64,000 nt of DNA, from assembly GCA_022616275.1 (NCBI GenBank), contig JAKEFB010000138.1:1-64000 (forward strand). The letters are read 5' to 3'. The position numbers were made by a program, and so were the translations under genes. The stretch is from Chloroflexota bacterium (GTDB lineage Bacteria; Chloroflexota; Anaerolineae; Promineifilales; Promineifilaceae). A model generated the notes under the pieces. The model made no database searches and was not told where the DNA came from. It worked only from the letters and a program-made list of their open reading frames with translations. Below are positions 50,641 to 60,856 of the stretch, one piece after another (positions within the stretch are counted from its first letter, which is position 1; each line of letters starts with the position of its first letter).

Positions 50641-51792
50641 TTAGAAAAACATTAGGATAACAGGCATACTTAGGATAGTTAACATAAACAGGGCCAGATT
50701 GCGGTTGCTGGCCGTGACCCAGGCCACAAAATGGAGCATCAACCGCTCGTAGTTGCGGTAGACTGTGGCCAGGATTAGCAGGGAAACGATGGTGATACTG
50801 ATCATTTCTACCAATACGATGGTGAAGGCCGGCGGGTTGTTGAGCAAGACGGCCGCCAGCAGGGTATCTACAAACGTAGTGATGTTAGCCCCCATAATGT
50901 AGGGAATAACGTTTTCGCGGCGGACAAAGCCGCGGTTGCTCAGGGGCACCAGGATGCTGAGCGAGACGCTGACGGACATGGAAATGAGGGTGATCAGCGC
51001 GCCCAGGGTAAACATGACAAAGGGGCGGTAAACCAGGCGAGAGAGCCGGCCGACCTGGCTTTCCTTGAGGGCCATCTGGGGCAGGCATTTGTCAAACAAG
51101 TTGAAGCTGATGACGATGATCCCCAGCCCCACCAGGAACAAACTCCAACCTGGCAGAAAGGAATGAAACCAGGCGGCAATGGGGTCAAAGATCAGGTCAG
51201 TGACGGAGGTAAGCAGCGCGCCGGATTGTAGTTGGGCTTGATCCAGGGTACCGCTCACCAGGAGAGCGGCGCCGATAAAGAGACCAAGAATGTAGGTGCT
51301 GCCGGTGACGCTGAGGGAGAGGAGGCCCATGCCCAGACTGGTGGCCCGGTCCCGGCCGCGCAACACGTAGATGAACCCGATAAAGAGGACGATAAGACTG
51401 GCTCCCAGCCGGCTGCCAGTGATCATCGTAAACGCCCCCAGCCTGTCAAGCACCCCGGCATCAAAGAAGGTCAGGGCGGCCGCGGCGACCGGCGAGCCGC
51501 TCATGACCAGGTAAGCAAAGAGCCAGCCAAAGCCCAGGCTGTCGGCCGGGTTGTTGACCGACAAGGTATTTTGAACCAGCGGGGCCAGCCCTCTGGCACC
51601 ATCTTTCATCAACGTAATGGCCAGGATAAACAAAAAAAGGCTGGCCACAAAGAGGCCAACCTTGTGCCAGGCTACTACCCGGACGGCGGTTGCCAGCCGT
51701 TGGGACAGGCGCACTACTTCGGCCGGCGCCTGGGGCAATTCGGTTGTTTCAATCGTCTGGCTGGCGAGTTCTCTTTCAGACAGTTCGCTCAT
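50641..51792 (-). CDS. Na/Pi cotransporter family membrane protein
   Basis: A 383-residue integral membrane protein with about 9-10 helices and two inverted PF02690-type halves. The reentrant motifs are degenerate: SGSPVAAAALTFFDAGVLD in the first half and MGANITTFVDTLLAAVLLN in the second, in place of QSSSA/GANIGTT. Sodium-phosphate symport is the family function, but the altered motifs leave the substrate open. I start at the second of two adjacent ATGs (51792) with GAGG upstream; 51795 is equally possible. The longer frame is intergenic. Confidence 0.75.
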   Translation of the reverse strand: MSELSERELASQTIETTELPQAPAEVVRLSQRLATAVRVVAWHKVGLFVASLFLFILAITLMKDGARGLAPLVQNTLSVNNPADSLGFGWLFAYLVMSGSPVAAAALTFFDAGVLDRLGAFTMITGSRLGASLIVLFIGFIYVLRGRDRATSLGMGLLSLSVTGSTYILGLFIGAALLVSGTLDQAQLQSGALLTSVTDLIFDPIAAWFHSFLPGWSLFLVGLGIIVISFNLFDKCLPQMALKESQVGRLSRLVYRPFVMFTLGALITLISMSVSVSLSILVPLSNRGFVRRENVIPYIMGANITTFVDTLLAAVLLNNPPAFTIVLVEMISITIVSLLILATVYRNYERLMLHFVAWVTASNRNLALFMLTILSMPVILMFF

Positions 51793-51944
51793 CATACACC
51801 TCATTTTCCCCGGCAACGATGAAACTGGCAAGAAAGAAGGGCAGAGCCACTTCTCTGGAGAAAATGCCCTGCCACCAGCGAAAGTAAAGTGTTTGCAGTA
51901 TAGCTTAAAAACAGTCAAAACTTTATGAGAGGCCGGTGAGGGGG

Positions 51945-52008
51945 ATAAGGAGACAAGGTGACAAGGGCGCAATAGCTATCACCTTGTCACCCAGTCACCC
52001 CCTCACCT
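51945..52008. repeat. AAGGTGACAAGG stutter inverted repeat
   Basis: GGAGACAAGGTGACAAGGG words then complementary CACCTTGTCACCC words, between the A2M and Na/Pi genes. Confidence 0.6.
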
Positions 52009-52010
52009 TG

Positions 52011-55000
52011 TCACCCCCTCTCTTCGGGCGGCGCAACCACAAAGCCCACGCTGGCCGAGCGGCCCCAGAGGGCCAGGTCGTACATGGCGTAGACCTCCAC
52101 GGGCATGGCAGTAAAGGTCCCATTGTGGGTGGCGCGGGCGAAGTAGGTGATGCTGCGAGTGCCCCTGTCCATTTCGGTGATGAAGAAGCTTACCCGGTCG
52201 CCGCGGACTTCTTTGTAATTGTAGCCGTACTCTTGCCAGTAATAGGTGGGCTCCCAGACCGTGGCCACGTGGCTGCTGGTGTTAAGTCCCTCGTTCAGCG
52301 CTTCCAGGCCGCCGGGCAGCCGGTCCTCGATAATCAGGTAGCTGGCGTCGCTGGGCAGCGTAAAGGTGATCCGGACCTTGACCAGTTGGCCGGCCTCTAC
52401 GGCCGTCAACGGCTGGTTGGTGTCAGGATCCAGATAGGTCCGAATAATGGTGATGTTGCCGGCGGCGGCAATTTCTGCCTGGGCCAGGTAGACCCGGCTG
52501 TTGAGGACGTAATAGAGCTGGCCGCTGCCGTCCTTGGCGATGACTAGATCGTTGCTGCCCACTGCCAGTTGAGCGCGGGGAATAGTCAGGGTAACGGCCG
52601 GCTCGCCCCGGCCCAGCGTGCCGCTGGCAATCACTTCGCCGTTCAAGGTCACGCTATAGCCGGTGCTGGCGGCCGATTCGGAGTAGCTGGTGGCCAGCAG
52701 GTGATCGGTGAGGCCGATGATGGCAAAGGACGTCTCGTTGGTAGTGCCCCAACCATGCTGTCGCCGCTGGCTCATCAGCCAGCGGACCATGCCAGCTTCC
52801 AGCTCGTGACCCGGCTCAATGGTGCTGAAGGCGCTGAGAACCAGGGCGGTGCTGCGCAGGTCGGAGGCCATCGTCTTGTGGGTGTAGTAGCCATCGTCAT
52901 TAGCGCCGCTCCAGTAGACGTAGCCCTCGCCTTCCACGGCCGTCCCGGCCAGCCGGTCAAGGAGACTCTGGGCCTCGGCCGTTTCTCCCTGCTTGTAGAG
53001 GGCCAGGGCCAGCGCCGCCTGGCTGAACGTGTCCAACCGGTCTATCTCTTCTAGCAGGGCCAGCGTCTCTGATCCGTTGGGGTATCCGGCCAGGGTCATG
53101 CTGTAGAGGGCAAAGGCCCGGGTGCGGATGTCCATGCTGGCCAGGTTTTCGTTGAGCCAGCCAACGCCCCGTTCAATAACGGCCGGGTCCACCTCGTAAC
53201 CGGCTTCGGCCGTTATCGCCAGGCCAAAGATGACCCAGGCGGTCTGGTAATCGTGGGTGGCATCGTCGTACCACCAACCCCAGCCGCCGTCGTTGTGCTG
53301 GAAACCGTAGAGGCGTTGGACGCTGGCGTTTATCTGGCCCGGCAGGCTGGCCTCCAGGGTCGGGTTGGTAACGCCCAATTGGTTCAGCGCCCGGCCGACC
53401 ACGGCGTTGGGCAGGGCCTTGCTCATCGTTTGCTCCACGCAGCCGTAGGGGAAGCCGGTCAGATACTCCAGCCCTTCCAGCAGGCTGCCGGCGATGGAGC
53501 GGCTGAGCTGGATTTCGACTGTGCTCATGTCCAGAGCCCCGGCCGGCATCTCTACTGTGGTCTCCAGGCGGTTGGTGAACTGGCCAACGCTGGTGGTCAC
53601 GTCGGGAATAGCCAGGGGGTTAATGGTCAGGGGCAGGGCCACGGCGTCGCCGCGACCGTCGCCGGACAGCGGCGTGGCCTGAAAGACCAGCTCCGCCTGG
53701 CCGGCCGCAGCCGCCATCGCCTGCCAGCCGACGATGTGGACTGCGCCGGGGGCTACTGTTATGGTTTGCGTGACCGGCCCGGTGACGGCCAGGTGGGGCT
53801 CACCGCCCTCGCCAATAGCCACGGCCAGTTGCAGCGGCTCTTCGCTGTAGTTGTGGACCATCGCCGACAGGGCAACCGTGTCGCCGGCCGTCAGGGCGCG
53901 TGGCAGGATGGGCCGGATGATGACTGGCTGCCGGGTGATGACGTTAATTCGGGCTTCACCCACCTGGGTGTCGGCCGTGGCCGCCCGGGCCGTCAGCCGC
54001 CAACTGGTCAGGTTGTCGGGCAAAGTGATCGTGACCGAAACCTCGCCGTTGGCGTTGGTGGTCAGGGTGGGGAACCAGGCGGCCGTGTCGGGAAAGTCGC
54101 TGCGCGGACCACCGGCGCCACCGCCGTCACCACCGCCACCACCCATCCCCCCTTCATACAGGCTGCGCCGCAGGGCCAGGGCGTTAAAGGTCCGGACCAG
54201 GTTGTCGCGTTCAAAGTAGAAAGCGTCGTAAATCGGGCCAGCCAGTTCCTCGCTGAGGGTATAGATAGCCTCGTCAACCATCGCCAGAGAAACCTCGGCC
54301 GAGACCGGCTCGCCTCGATGGTTGGTGACCTGGATGGTAAAGGTGGCTACGTCGCGCGGGGCATAACTCTCCTGGTCAGGGGTGATGGTGACGTTCAAGA
54401 CCTTGTCGGTGGCCGGAACGACCAGGTTAACGGAGGCCGTGTGCAACTGGCTATCGGGCAGGCTACTCCCGGTTTCGGGCGTGATGGTTGTGTCCAGGGC
54501 CTGCCAGGCGTTGACGACCACGTGAATGTTGGGCGTGTCGGTGGTCTCGATGGGCACCTCGACGATGGTGATGGGCGGGACCAGTTGGACCAGCATTTCG
54601 CGGCGGGTCGTGGCCCGTTCAAAGGTCAAAAGGGCTGGACCGGCAAAGGTAGATTCAATCATCAGCCGGGCCGTTTCGCCGGGGGCGTAGCTCTCCTGGT
54701 CGGCGGCTACCTGGAAAGCGCTTTGGCTGCCATACCAGCTCGTGGTGGCGTGGCTAAAGATATACAGCCAGCTTTCGTAAGTAATTGCCTGGCCCCGGCT
54801 ATCGGCGCCAATGACCAGGAGTTCGTAGTAGCCGGGTTGTTCGGCCGTAAAGTTGAGGGTTGCCCGGCCGGCGGCGTCGGTAGTCATGGTTGCCGACTGG
54901 ACGACGACGTCGTAACGGTAATTTTCGCTGTTCCAACGGAGTAGTCGTAGCCGCAGTTGCCGGCCGGCGACCGGATCGCCGAAAATGGTGGCGACCTCGG

Positions 55001-57812
55001 CCCGGATGGTAAAGGGCTGGCCCGGCGTGTGGGCGAAGCCGGCCGTGTTCAGGCTAATGTATTCCCGGGCGTTATAGACCCTGACCACGGCAAAGCCGCT
55101 GACCGTCTGGTGGCTGCCATCGTCTACCGTGGCCTCAAAAGCCCAGGTGGTATGCTCCAGGCTCGAACGCCAGTAATAGGCGTAATTGGCGAAGTAGTCG
55201 TCGAATTCGGCCGGGACAGTGGCGGTGAAGAGGCCGTCGGCGTTGGTCCGGCCGCTAAGGACCAGGCCGTCACTTTCATACCAGGTGTAATCGCCGGGGC
55301 TGTACTCCCAGTAATAGTTTTCGCCCAGGAGAAAGGACTGAATGGAGACCTGGGCGTTGGCTACCGGCTCGCCAAAGAAGTAACGGGTATCCACCGTAAT
55401 TTCAATCGTCTCACCAGCAATGGCGCGATCGGTATTGGTGGTCACCGTCACCTGGTAATCGGGCTTGCGGTAATCCTCTACCTTAAAACTCTGGCTGTGA
55501 CTCTCCCCGTCGAGGACAATTTCCACTTTGTAATGGCCCAACATCGCCCCTTCGGCCAGTTGGAAGGAGCCGTCCACGCTGCCAAAGTCGTTGCTGATTA
55601 ACTCCTGGGTCTGGACCACGTTGTTGCGGGCGTCGCGGATGCGGACGGTGACCGGTGTTCCGGCCGGAAGGACAGTGAGGACGGCGTCGGCGTCGTTGCG
55701 GATGGTGGCTTTGAAAAAGACGATCTGGCCAGGCTTGTAAATCGGCCGGTCGGTGTAAATGTAGGCGGCGTAGCCAGGCGCGTCCGGCGCCGGTTCCGAC
55801 CAGCCCCACCAACTCCCTCGCCATTCCGGCGTCAGGCCGCTGGCCGTCACGTCGTCGCCGTTGCGGGCGATGACGATCAACGGCTCAATGCTGGGCGGGC
55901 CGCCGGCTTCATAGTCGGGAATGGTTGCCCGGAAAACGCCCAGGCCGTTGGTCCGGCCGCCGTCAATCAGGCGGCCGTCGCGGGCGTAGACGCCGACCTC
56001 GATATTAGCCACCGGATCGCCATTAATGTCCGAGACCCAGGCGACGATCTGTTTTTCGGCCTGCTTGACGGTGACGGTGTTGCCGGTCAGGAGCAGGATA
56101 AGCTGGTCGTTGACGTGGCCGGCCACCAGGTTCAGGATGTACAGGCCGGGCGGCACGTCGGTGGGGATAATGACCTCCTGGACGTTGGTCCACTCCTGGA
56201 GGGGTTCGACGGTGGCCATTTCCCAGCGATAGGCCAGCGCGGCGCCCTCGGTGCTAATGGGCCGGTCGTTTTCCCAGCCGGCCACACCCTTGAAGCCAGA
56301 GGCGTAGCGGTCTAGAAATTGTTCCAGAGTCAGTTGGTACAGCTCGAAGGTTAGCGGGGTATCGGCCCGGGTAAAGGCCTGGAACTGGACGGCGCGCCGG
56401 CCGTTGGCGTCCAGCACCTGGGCGTTGGGTCCCCAGCCGAAATCGGCCAGGTCGTCCAGCTCGCCGGTCTGGAAAGACCAGGTGTAAGTCTCGTCCAGAA
56501 TTGGCCGGCCGTCGGCGTCGCGTGCGGCCAGGTCAAGGGTGACGGTGTAGGTGGTGTATTCGGCCAGGTAGCCGCTTTCTGGCCGGAAGACCAGCGTCGT
56601 TTCGCGCCATTCAAAAGAACCAGGCGTCTCCGGCGCTAGCTGGAAAGCGGCCTCGGTGGCGGCCTCGTCCATCGGCCGGTCAAAGCGAATTTCAATGGCC
56701 GAAGCAGGATGGGCCGTTTCTCCGCCAGGCCTGGCGGAGAGGATGGACGGCGGTGTGGTGTAGACCAGCGGCGCGGGCAACGGGAAGGAATCGCCGCTGG
56801 CATCCACCAGCGGCCCGCTGAAGGAAATCGTATATCGAGTATTGGCTTCCAGTTTTCCGGCCGGGGTGAAGATCGCCGCCCGGCCGCCTTCGTCCCATGT
56901 CCACTGGCCGGCCGCCGCCGGCTCCAGGGATAGCGCATCAGCCGCGCCGGCCGTGTCTACAGCGTAGTTGAAGTAGACGGTAATCGGCCGATCCGGCGCG
57001 TTATTGGTCGGCCCGGTGACGAGGTCTACCAGGCCGGCCAGGCGATACGACCACTCGTAGGGCCGCGCCAGGCTTAGCCCATCCTGGTCGGTGGCAGCGC
57101 TGTCCAGGGTAAAGTTGTAAGTGGTGTTGAAGGCCAGCGCCTCGGCCACCGTGATCTGTAGATTCTGGCCTTGCCAGGCCAGCTCGTAATCCACCGTAGG
57201 CTGCACCCGGAGCGCATCGGCCACGCTGGCCCTGTCCATCACCTTGTTAAAACTCAGCTTGATGACCGGCCGGCGGTCGGCGACGGTCTGGGCCGAAGGA
57301 GAGCGGCGGGTGACGGTGGGGCGAACTGGCACAATAAGCTCCCAGCCCGGCAGGCTGGCGAGTGACTGGCCGCTGGCGCTGGCCAGTGATTCGTTCAGGG
57401 TGACGGTATAGTGGCGGCCGGTTCTGAAGGCAGGTGAAGCGGTAAAGGTCAGGGTGGTATAGTCCTCGCTCCAGCTTACCCGGCCGGCTTGGCCAGGGCT
57501 AAAGAGCAGTGGAACCTGGCTGCTGCCGGGGTCCATCGGCTGGTTGAAATGCAGAATGAGCGCGGCGTCCGGGGAAAATCGTTCCAGGTCAAGTGATTCG
57601 TCCACCGAGACTTCCAGGGAAGCCGGCCGGCTGGTGGGCGTGGCGGCCGGCCGGGTCGGGTGGGTTGGCACAACAGGCTGGGTGTCTATCGTGGCGGCCG
57701 GGGTGGGAGTTGTTGGTCTGTTCCCACTGCAAGCTGCGGATACAATACTCAGACACAGAGCCAGGATCAGCGATAGCACGACAAAGTATGCAGGCGTAAA
57801 ACGGCGCTTCAT
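52011..57812 (-). CDS. Alpha-2-macroglobulin family lipoprotein
   Basis: A 1933-residue surface lipoprotein (signal ending SIVSAAC, Cys28) that traps proteases. Many macroglobulin beta domains fill residues 60-1200. A Gly-rich, bait-like stretch (GGMGGGGGDGGGAGG) lies near 1205-1225, then the classical WFPTLTTNANGEVSVTITLP and NLTSWRLTARAATADTQVGE. The thioester motif CVEQ is at 1458-1461 within YGCVEQTMSKALPN, followed by an alpha/alpha toroid and a C-terminal receptor-like beta domain. The intact thioester predicts covalent capture. AAGGAGGG precedes ATG 57812. No penicillin-binding-protein 1C gene is adjacent, unlike many bacterial A2M loci. Confidence 0.94.
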   Translation of the reverse strand: MKRRFTPAYFVVLSLILALCLSIVSAACSGNRPTTPTPAATIDTQPVVPTHPTRPAATPTSRPASLEVSVDESLDLERFSPDAALILHFNQPMDPGSSQVPLLFSPGQAGRVSWSEDYTTLTFTASPAFRTGRHYTVTLNESLASASGQSLASLPGWELIVPVRPTVTRRSPSAQTVADRRPVIKLSFNKVMDRASVADALRVQPTVDYELAWQGQNLQITVAEALAFNTTYNFTLDSAATDQDGLSLARPYEWSYRLAGLVDLVTGPTNNAPDRPITVYFNYAVDTAGAADALSLEPAAAGQWTWDEGGRAAIFTPAGKLEANTRYTISFSGPLVDASGDSFPLPAPLVYTTPPSILSARPGGETAHPASAIEIRFDRPMDEAATEAAFQLAPETPGSFEWRETTLVFRPESGYLAEYTTYTVTLDLAARDADGRPILDETYTWSFQTGELDDLADFGWGPNAQVLDANGRRAVQFQAFTRADTPLTFELYQLTLEQFLDRYASGFKGVAGWENDRPISTEGAALAYRWEMATVEPLQEWTNVQEVIIPTDVPPGLYILNLVAGHVNDQLILLLTGNTVTVKQAEKQIVAWVSDINGDPVANIEVGVYARDGRLIDGGRTNGLGVFRATIPDYEAGGPPSIEPLIVIARNGDDVTASGLTPEWRGSWWGWSEPAPDAPGYAAYIYTDRPIYKPGQIVFFKATIRNDADAVLTVLPAGTPVTVRIRDARNNVVQTQELISNDFGSVDGSFQLAEGAMLGHYKVEIVLDGESHSQSFKVEDYRKPDYQVTVTTNTDRAIAGETIEITVDTRYFFGEPVANAQVSIQSFLLGENYYWEYSPGDYTWYESDGLVLSGRTNADGLFTATVPAEFDDYFANYAYYWRSSLEHTTWAFEATVDDGSHQTVSGFAVVRVYNAREYISLNTAGFAHTPGQPFTIRAEVATIFGDPVAGRQLRLRLLRWNSENYRYDVVVQSATMTTDAAGRATLNFTAEQPGYYELLVIGADSRGQAITYESWLYIFSHATTSWYGSQSAFQVAADQESYAPGETARLMIESTFAGPALLTFERATTRREMLVQLVPPITIVEVPIETTDTPNIHVVVNAWQALDTTITPETGSSLPDSQLHTASVNLVVPATDKVLNVTITPDQESYAPRDVATFTIQVTNHRGEPVSAEVSLAMVDEAIYTLSEELAGPIYDAFYFERDNLVRTFNALALRRSLYEGGMGGGGGDGGGAGGPRSDFPDTAAWFPTLTTNANGEVSVTITLPDNLTSWRLTARAATADTQVGEARINVITRQPVIIRPILPRALTAGDTVALSAMVHNYSEEPLQLAVAIGEGGEPHLAVTGPVTQTITVAPGAVHIVGWQAMAAAAGQAELVFQATPLSGDGRGDAVALPLTINPLAIPDVTTSVGQFTNRLETTVEMPAGALDMSTVEIQLSRSIAGSLLEGLEYLTGFPYGCVEQTMSKALPNAVVGRALNQLGVTNPTLEASLPGQINASVQRLYGFQHNDGGWGWWYDDATHDYQTAWVIFGLAITAEAGYEVDPAVIERGVGWLNENLASMDIRTRAFALYSMTLAGYPNGSETLALLEEIDRLDTFSQAALALALYKQGETAEAQSLLDRLAGTAVEGEGYVYWSGANDDGYYTHKTMASDLRSTALVLSAFSTIEPGHELEAGMVRWLMSQRRQHGWGTTNETSFAIIGLTDHLLATSYSESAASTGYSVTLNGEVIASGTLGRGEPAVTLTIPRAQLAVGSNDLVIAKDGSGQLYYVLNSRVYLAQAEIAAAGNITIIRTYLDPDTNQPLTAVEAGQLVKVRITFTLPSDASYLIIEDRLPGGLEALNEGLNTSSHVATVWEPTYYWQEYGYNYKEVRGDRVSFFITEMDRGTRSITYFARATHNGTFTAMPVEVYAMYDLALWGRSASVGFVVAPPEERG

Positions 57813-58029
57813 GGCAATCCCTCCTTGGGATGAGAGTTAGAGTTAAGAGTTTGAGTTAGCATGAAAGGGAGGGCTGGGGTGAGAGCGAGAGTAAAGCCTG
57901 GGAAGGGGAAAACTTCGGTTCTGACTCAGGGCCCCAGCCCTCTGTTGTTCGCCTGTATGATAGCGCGCTGGAGGGGCTGTTGCCTGACGCCGGGCATATG
58001 GCTGGTAGACGATTGCCCACCGCGGCATA

Positions 58030-58085
58030 AACCTCCCGGAGGCTTCCACACCGGGCAGTCACTTTTAAGGATCCTCCGGGAGGTT
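58030..58085. terminator. AACCTCC-type inverted repeat after the O-antigen ligase gene
   Basis: AACCTCCCGGAGG and TCCTCCGGGAGGTT arms around a 27-bp loop, just downstream of the minus-strand ligase gene. It is a diverged copy of the element at 47538-47603. Confidence 0.6.
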
Positions 58086-58088
58086 TGA

Positions 58089-59483
58089 TTAGGAGTTGTT
58101 GCGAACGACGGCCGTCGTCCAGTTGGCGGCCAGCAGGCCAAAGAGGATGGCGGTTTGCCAGTTGCCGGTCAGCCAAAGGGTGGTGTCGAACAAGCCAATG
58201 ACCAGCATGGCCAGCCAGGGAGGCCAGCCCAGGGCGCGTTTGTTTTTGCTGACCAGGGGACCCAGGGTGAGCCACAACAAGAAAAAGAGGCCAGGAAAGC
58301 CCAACTCGGCCGTCACCAGCAAGGCGACGTTATGCACCCGGGCGGCATCGGGCACCAGCATCCGGGCGTGATCGGTGTAATTGCCCAGACCGACGCCGAA
58401 CCAGGGGTGCCGGGCGATAATTTCCAGTGCCAGGTGATAATCCTTTTCTCGCTGGCTAATGGACTGGGCTTCGGTCGGCGTGTCCAAGACAAACAGACGG
58501 TTTGAGATCAGGTCGCCGTAAAGCAAGAGGAAACCGGCTGCCAGGAACAAAGGTAGGAGCAACCAGGGCCGGCGCAACCTGGCCGTCAATTGGCGGACAG
58601 ACCAGTTGCGGGGCGAGGGGCGAAAGTCCAGGTATAGCCAGGTGAGCGCGCCAACCAGGAAGGCCAGACCGGCCGAGCGGGAAAAAGAAGTCACCAGGCC
58701 GAGGAAAGCGGCGCTGGTGGCCAGCAGCAGTCCGGTCTGCCGCCAGCCACTTGCCCTGCGGAGGGCAGGCAGGAAGAAAAGCAGCAACGTCGCCAGGATA
58801 GCGCCCAGGAAATTAGGATGGGCTGTCAGGCCGTAGGCCCGCAGCCAGGGATGGTCCCTGGCCCAGATGACGCTATTGCCCTCCAACAGCGGGTTCAGCG
58901 GTAGTTCGCCCAGCCAGGCCAGGCCCAAATCTTTTTGGGTCAGGAATTGGGCCACGGCGACAGCGCCCTGGACAACGGCCGCGGCCGCCAGGGGCAAGGT
59001 CAAATCGGGCGCTTCGTTGGCGACGTACAGGTAAACCAGCCAGGCCAGTGCCAGCCCACCAACGTGGATAAATTGTAAGCGGGCGGTGGCCGGGATGAGA
59101 CTCACCACTCCCAGGATGGTCAGGCCCAGAAAAGGCAGCGTGAGATCAGACAGACCCCACTGCCACCGGTCTTGCTCGCGGACCTGCCAGCGACTATTTA
59201 GCCAGCGGCCGGCCAGCCAGGCGGCCACCAGCAGGACAGGCAGAAAGTTGAGAATGCCCAACTCGACCGGACCGCCGGCCAGCTCCGCGAAACGCCAGAG
59301 CGGCAGCCAGGCAAAGGGACCGTAGCGCCAGGAGGGGGTGACGAGGGTGAAGAAAACGAGGCCGGCCAGGGAGAGGGCCGCCAGGCGTTGCAGCGCGGCG
59401 ACCAGGAGATACCGGGCGCGGCCGGCCGCCGGCCGCGCCGCTGAAGAAAGCGGCTTTTCTACCTCCTCAGATAGGCTCGTCAC
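58089..59483 (-). CDS. O-antigen ligase/polymerase-like membrane protein
   Basis: A 464-residue protein with about 11-12 helices and the Wzy_C pattern. The large extracytoplasmic loop (about 320-400) reads QREKDYHLALEIIARHPWFG and GVGLGNYTDHARMLVPDAAR, then VHNVALLVTAELGFPGLFFL, with the conserved His and Arg. It would join or polymerise lipid-linked glycans on the outer side of the membrane. Start GTG 59483 lies 4 bp after the stop of the GT4 gene, without a good ribosome site, so translational coupling is likely. Confidence 0.85.
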   Translation of the reverse strand: MTSLSEEVEKPLSSAARPAAGRARYLLVAALQRLAALSLAGLVFFTLVTPSWRYGPFAWLPLWRFAELAGGPVELGILNFLPVLLVAAWLAGRWLNSRWQVREQDRWQWGLSDLTLPFLGLTILGVVSLIPATARLQFIHVGGLALAWLVYLYVANEAPDLTLPLAAAAVVQGAVAVAQFLTQKDLGLAWLGELPLNPLLEGNSVIWARDHPWLRAYGLTAHPNFLGAILATLLLFFLPALRRASGWRQTGLLLATSAAFLGLVTSFSRSAGLAFLVGALTWLYLDFRPSPRNWSVRQLTARLRRPWLLLPLFLAAGFLLLYGDLISNRLFVLDTPTEAQSISQREKDYHLALEIIARHPWFGVGLGNYTDHARMLVPDAARVHNVALLVTAELGFPGLFFLLWLTLGPLVSKNKRALGWPPWLAMLVIGLFDTTLWLTGNWQTAILFGLLAANWTTAVVRNNS

Positions 59484-59487
59484 CTTG

Positions 59488-60594
59488 TCACCCTACTTCC
59501 TGATAGAAGCCCACAAAAGCGGCGGTCGTCGTGGGCAGGCTATACCTGTTTTCCGCCATCTGGCGGGCCTGTTGGCGCAGCTCCAGGTAAGCCGCTTCGT
59601 CACTAAAGAGCTGGATGATCTGGCCAGCTAACGCTCCGGCCGTCCAGGCCGGCGGCAAACAGGCAACTTCCGGCAACAGGCCAACCGGCGTGCCAATGGC
59701 CGGCAGCCCGCAGGCCAGCGCTTCCAACACGGCCACCCCCTGGGACTCATGGCGAGAACTCTGCATGTACAGGTGAGCCTGCTGATAAATCGGGGTCATT
59801 GCCAGATGGTGAACGGCCTGCTGCCAGGTGATATTGTCGCTTAACCTTAACCTTTGCGCCAGTTGAGCTAACGAATTGTCTAGCGACCCGCCCCCGGCCA
59901 CTACCAGCCGCGCCTGGGGCATTTGTTCCCGGACCAGGGCCAGCGTTTCCAGCAGCAGGGCCTGGTTTTTGACCGGGGTCAGAGCCGCGGCCTGGATCAG
60001 CGTTGGTTGTTGCCAGGGCAGCAGTGGTCCCGGCCGGAACAGTTCCGTATTTACTCCCAGGGGTGCCAGGCGCAACCGATCAGCCGGCGCGCCCTGGCGC
60101 CGGGCCAGGCCAAGCTGGTAGCACGAGCCGGCCGTCACCAACGTTGCCTGCCGCAGGGCAAAGCGGATGAGCCGGCGGCGGAGGCGGGAACCCTGGGTGC
60201 CATAGCCAACGTCCGCCAGGTAGGTCAACTCGCCGCCACCCAGGCTGATTAGCGCCGGCCGGCGCAGCACGGCCCCGGCCAGAACGGCCGTCAGGCCCGG
60301 CTCGTCGGCCCAGAAAGCGTGCAACACGTCGAAGGCTGCCTGGCGGTGCTGGCGAATAATGGCCTGGAGAGTGCGCCACCAGATACCCACAGACGCCAGC
60401 CCGAAGCGCTGGCCGCCCCCGGTCGCGTGATGGATGAGACCGCCGAAGGTGTAATGGCCGGCGGCCGGGTAGCGCAGGCTAAAGACGTGGACGTCGTGCT
60501 CGTGGGCCAGCGCGCCGGCCAGGTTTTGCAAAGCCGGGATAGCCCAGTCGTCGGCGTCCCGGCTGAAGCCTGGGACAAGGAGGGCGATTCTCAT
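59488..60594 (-). CDS. GT4 family glycosyltransferase
   Basis: A 368-residue GT-B fold enzyme. N-terminal acceptor half: MRIALLVPGFSRDADDW, FDVLHAFWADEPGLTAVLAG. C-terminal donor half: ALTPVKNQALLLETLALV, ARLVVAGGGSLDN, and the EX7E region SSRHESQGVAVLEALACGLP. Nucleotide-sugar donor unknown. With the O-antigen ligase-like gene, which follows within 5 bp, it forms an operon for a surface polysaccharide or glycolipid. Confidence 0.88.
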   Translation of the reverse strand: MRIALLVPGFSRDADDWAIPALQNLAGALAHEHDVHVFSLRYPAAGHYTFGGLIHHATGGGQRFGLASVGIWWRTLQAIIRQHRQAAFDVLHAFWADEPGLTAVLAGAVLRRPALISLGGGELTYLADVGYGTQGSRLRRRLIRFALRQATLVTAGSCYQLGLARRQGAPADRLRLAPLGVNTELFRPGPLLPWQQPTLIQAAALTPVKNQALLLETLALVREQMPQARLVVAGGGSLDNSLAQLAQRLRLSDNITWQQAVHHLAMTPIYQQAHLYMQSSRHESQGVAVLEALACGLPAIGTPVGLLPEVACLPPAWTAGALAGQIIQLFSDEAAYLELRQQARQMAENRYSLPTTTAAFVGFYQEVG

Positions 60595-60702
60595 CGTTGG
60601 AGGCCTATTCTACAACAGGATTGCGAAAAGCCCGCAGGCGCGAAGACGCCGCAGACCTCCCAGACCTGCGGGGTTTGGCTTGGTGGTCTATCGGCCGGTA
60701 AG

Positions 60703-60745
60703 GTAGGGAGTTTACCCATATTTTAAGTAGGGAATTTACCCATAT
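60703..60745. promoter_or_regulatory. Direct-repeat operator candidate
   Basis: Two 19-bp copies of GTAGGGAxTTTACCCATAT (60703-60721 and 60727-60745), 24 bp apart, one mismatch. Each has a GGG...CCC half-dyad. It lies ~110 bp upstream of the PRC-barrel gene. Confidence 0.6.
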
Positions 60746-60856
60746 CGCCATAACCCGTTTTGTGCCATGCTACAAATAGTCACCCTGGACTCTGGCTCAT
60801 CCGGCCGGGTAGTCGTATCTGAGCGACTACTCTACGAGACAAGTGGAGGTGTAAAA

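Noticed and set aside
53253-54944. 563-residue open frame on the plus strand
   Set aside because: Antisense to the A2M gene, which has clear motifs; high-GC DNA gives long shadows.
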